A stretch of 64,000 nt of DNA. It comes from Nostoc sp. UHCC 0702 (GTDB lineage: Bacteria > Cyanobacteriota > Cyanobacteriia > Cyanobacteriales > Nostocaceae). The stretch's first letter is position 1. Each line of letters starts with the position of its first letter. A model generated the notes under the pieces. It made no database searches. It had not been told where the DNA came from and worked only from the letters and a program-made list of their open reading frames with translations. The position numbers were made by a program, and so were the translations under genes. Shown here piece after piece: positions 63,772 to 64,000 of this stretch. Where the stretch lies: positions 62,001 through 126,000 of the forward strand of contig CP071065.1 of assembly GCA_017164015.1 (NCBI GenBank), given 5' to 3'.

Positions 63772-64000
63772 ATAAACTAGTTTGCCAAAACCTTGATATT
63801 TCTTAATTTAATTTTACTTGTGGCTGAGTATTCTTGTTTTCATCTTGCTTGGTGATGGTTATCACCTGAGTAAGTTGCTACTACCAGTAATCTTAGTGAC
63901 TGGGTACTGGGTACTAGGGACTGGGGATTAGGAAGAAATTTACTTAATCGAATGAGTTTCTCTTGCCAATTCCCAATACAGCACAAAGTACTTTGGAGGT

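Overview
The window looks like chromosomal DNA of a filamentous, heterocyst-forming (Nostocales-type) cyanobacterium. The evidence is the very frequent HIP1 palindrome GCGATCGC, the abundant heptanucleotide repeats (GGGGACT/AGTCCCC, CAATAGT, AGTCATT), several MITE-like elements, oversized multidomain signalling kinases, and cyanobacterial families such as a LabA-like NYN protein, a cyclic-peptide exporter, a HpnI/ceramide-glucosyltransferase-like enzyme and a thylakoid/periplasm-type dihaem cytochrome c. The species cannot be named from the sequence alone. No rRNA, tRNA or CRISPR array was recognised.

Layout. 0-7 kb: the end of an RnfD/NqrB-like membrane gene, a secreted DUF2330 protein, a sigma-70-like regulator, an orphan cyclic-peptide-type ABC exporter, two small divergent genes and a membrane glycosyltransferase. 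7.2-22.6 kb: a region rich in organosulfur and redox functions. It holds ssuE, ssuD and ssuA, an AprA-like flavoprotein with an AprB-like ferredoxin, two GNAT acetyltransferases, a HEAT-repeat protein, an Mrp-type Fe-S carrier ATPase, a CmcJ/NvfI-type oxygenase-like protein, an SDR, an MFS exporter, an NAD(P)-dependent dehydrogenase and a glutathione S-transferase. It also holds a toxin-antitoxin pair, a DUF4058 remnant and a luciferase-like monooxygenase remnant. A 31-bp motif (ATACGGTA-N13-ATCGTAKTAT) lies upstream of ssuA, again in the divergent promoter of the GST and dehydrogenase genes, and in weaker form upstream of ssuD. This suggests one regulon across the region. 23-28 kb: a nested MITE, a candidate Yfr2-type small RNA with a perfect terminator, a zinc-ribbon transposase fragment, a coiled-coil protein, a membrane pentapeptide-repeat protein and a secreted peptidoglycan-binding/HEAT protein. 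28-46 kb: three large signalling proteins (an 1809-residue Ser/Thr kinase-ATPase-GAF-histidine kinase, an MHYT histidine kinase and a CHASE2 Ser/Thr kinase), with an S9 peptidase, RecQ, LeuA and a NYN protein between them. 46-64 kb: mainly housekeeping genes: a glutathione-reductase-like enzyme, a nucleoside/sugar-type ABC permease, pheS, surE, an MBL hydrolase, ribF, a moxR ATPase, a second toxin-antitoxin pair, a dihaem cytochrome c, secA, an aspartate/LL-diaminopimelate-type aminotransferase and an iron-type alcohol dehydrogenase.

Intergenic DNA is heavily colonised by repeats. A family with ends like ATATCATGTCCGG occurs six times, each time downstream of a gene. A TTACGCA-ended family occurs three times, one copy split by other elements. 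Heptamer arrays (about 41 copies at 49.3-49.55 kb) run up to or into start and stop codons. The most interesting candidate system is the 7-22 kb sulfur region, above all the AprAB-like pair outside any sulfate-reduction setting, together with its shared candidate operator.
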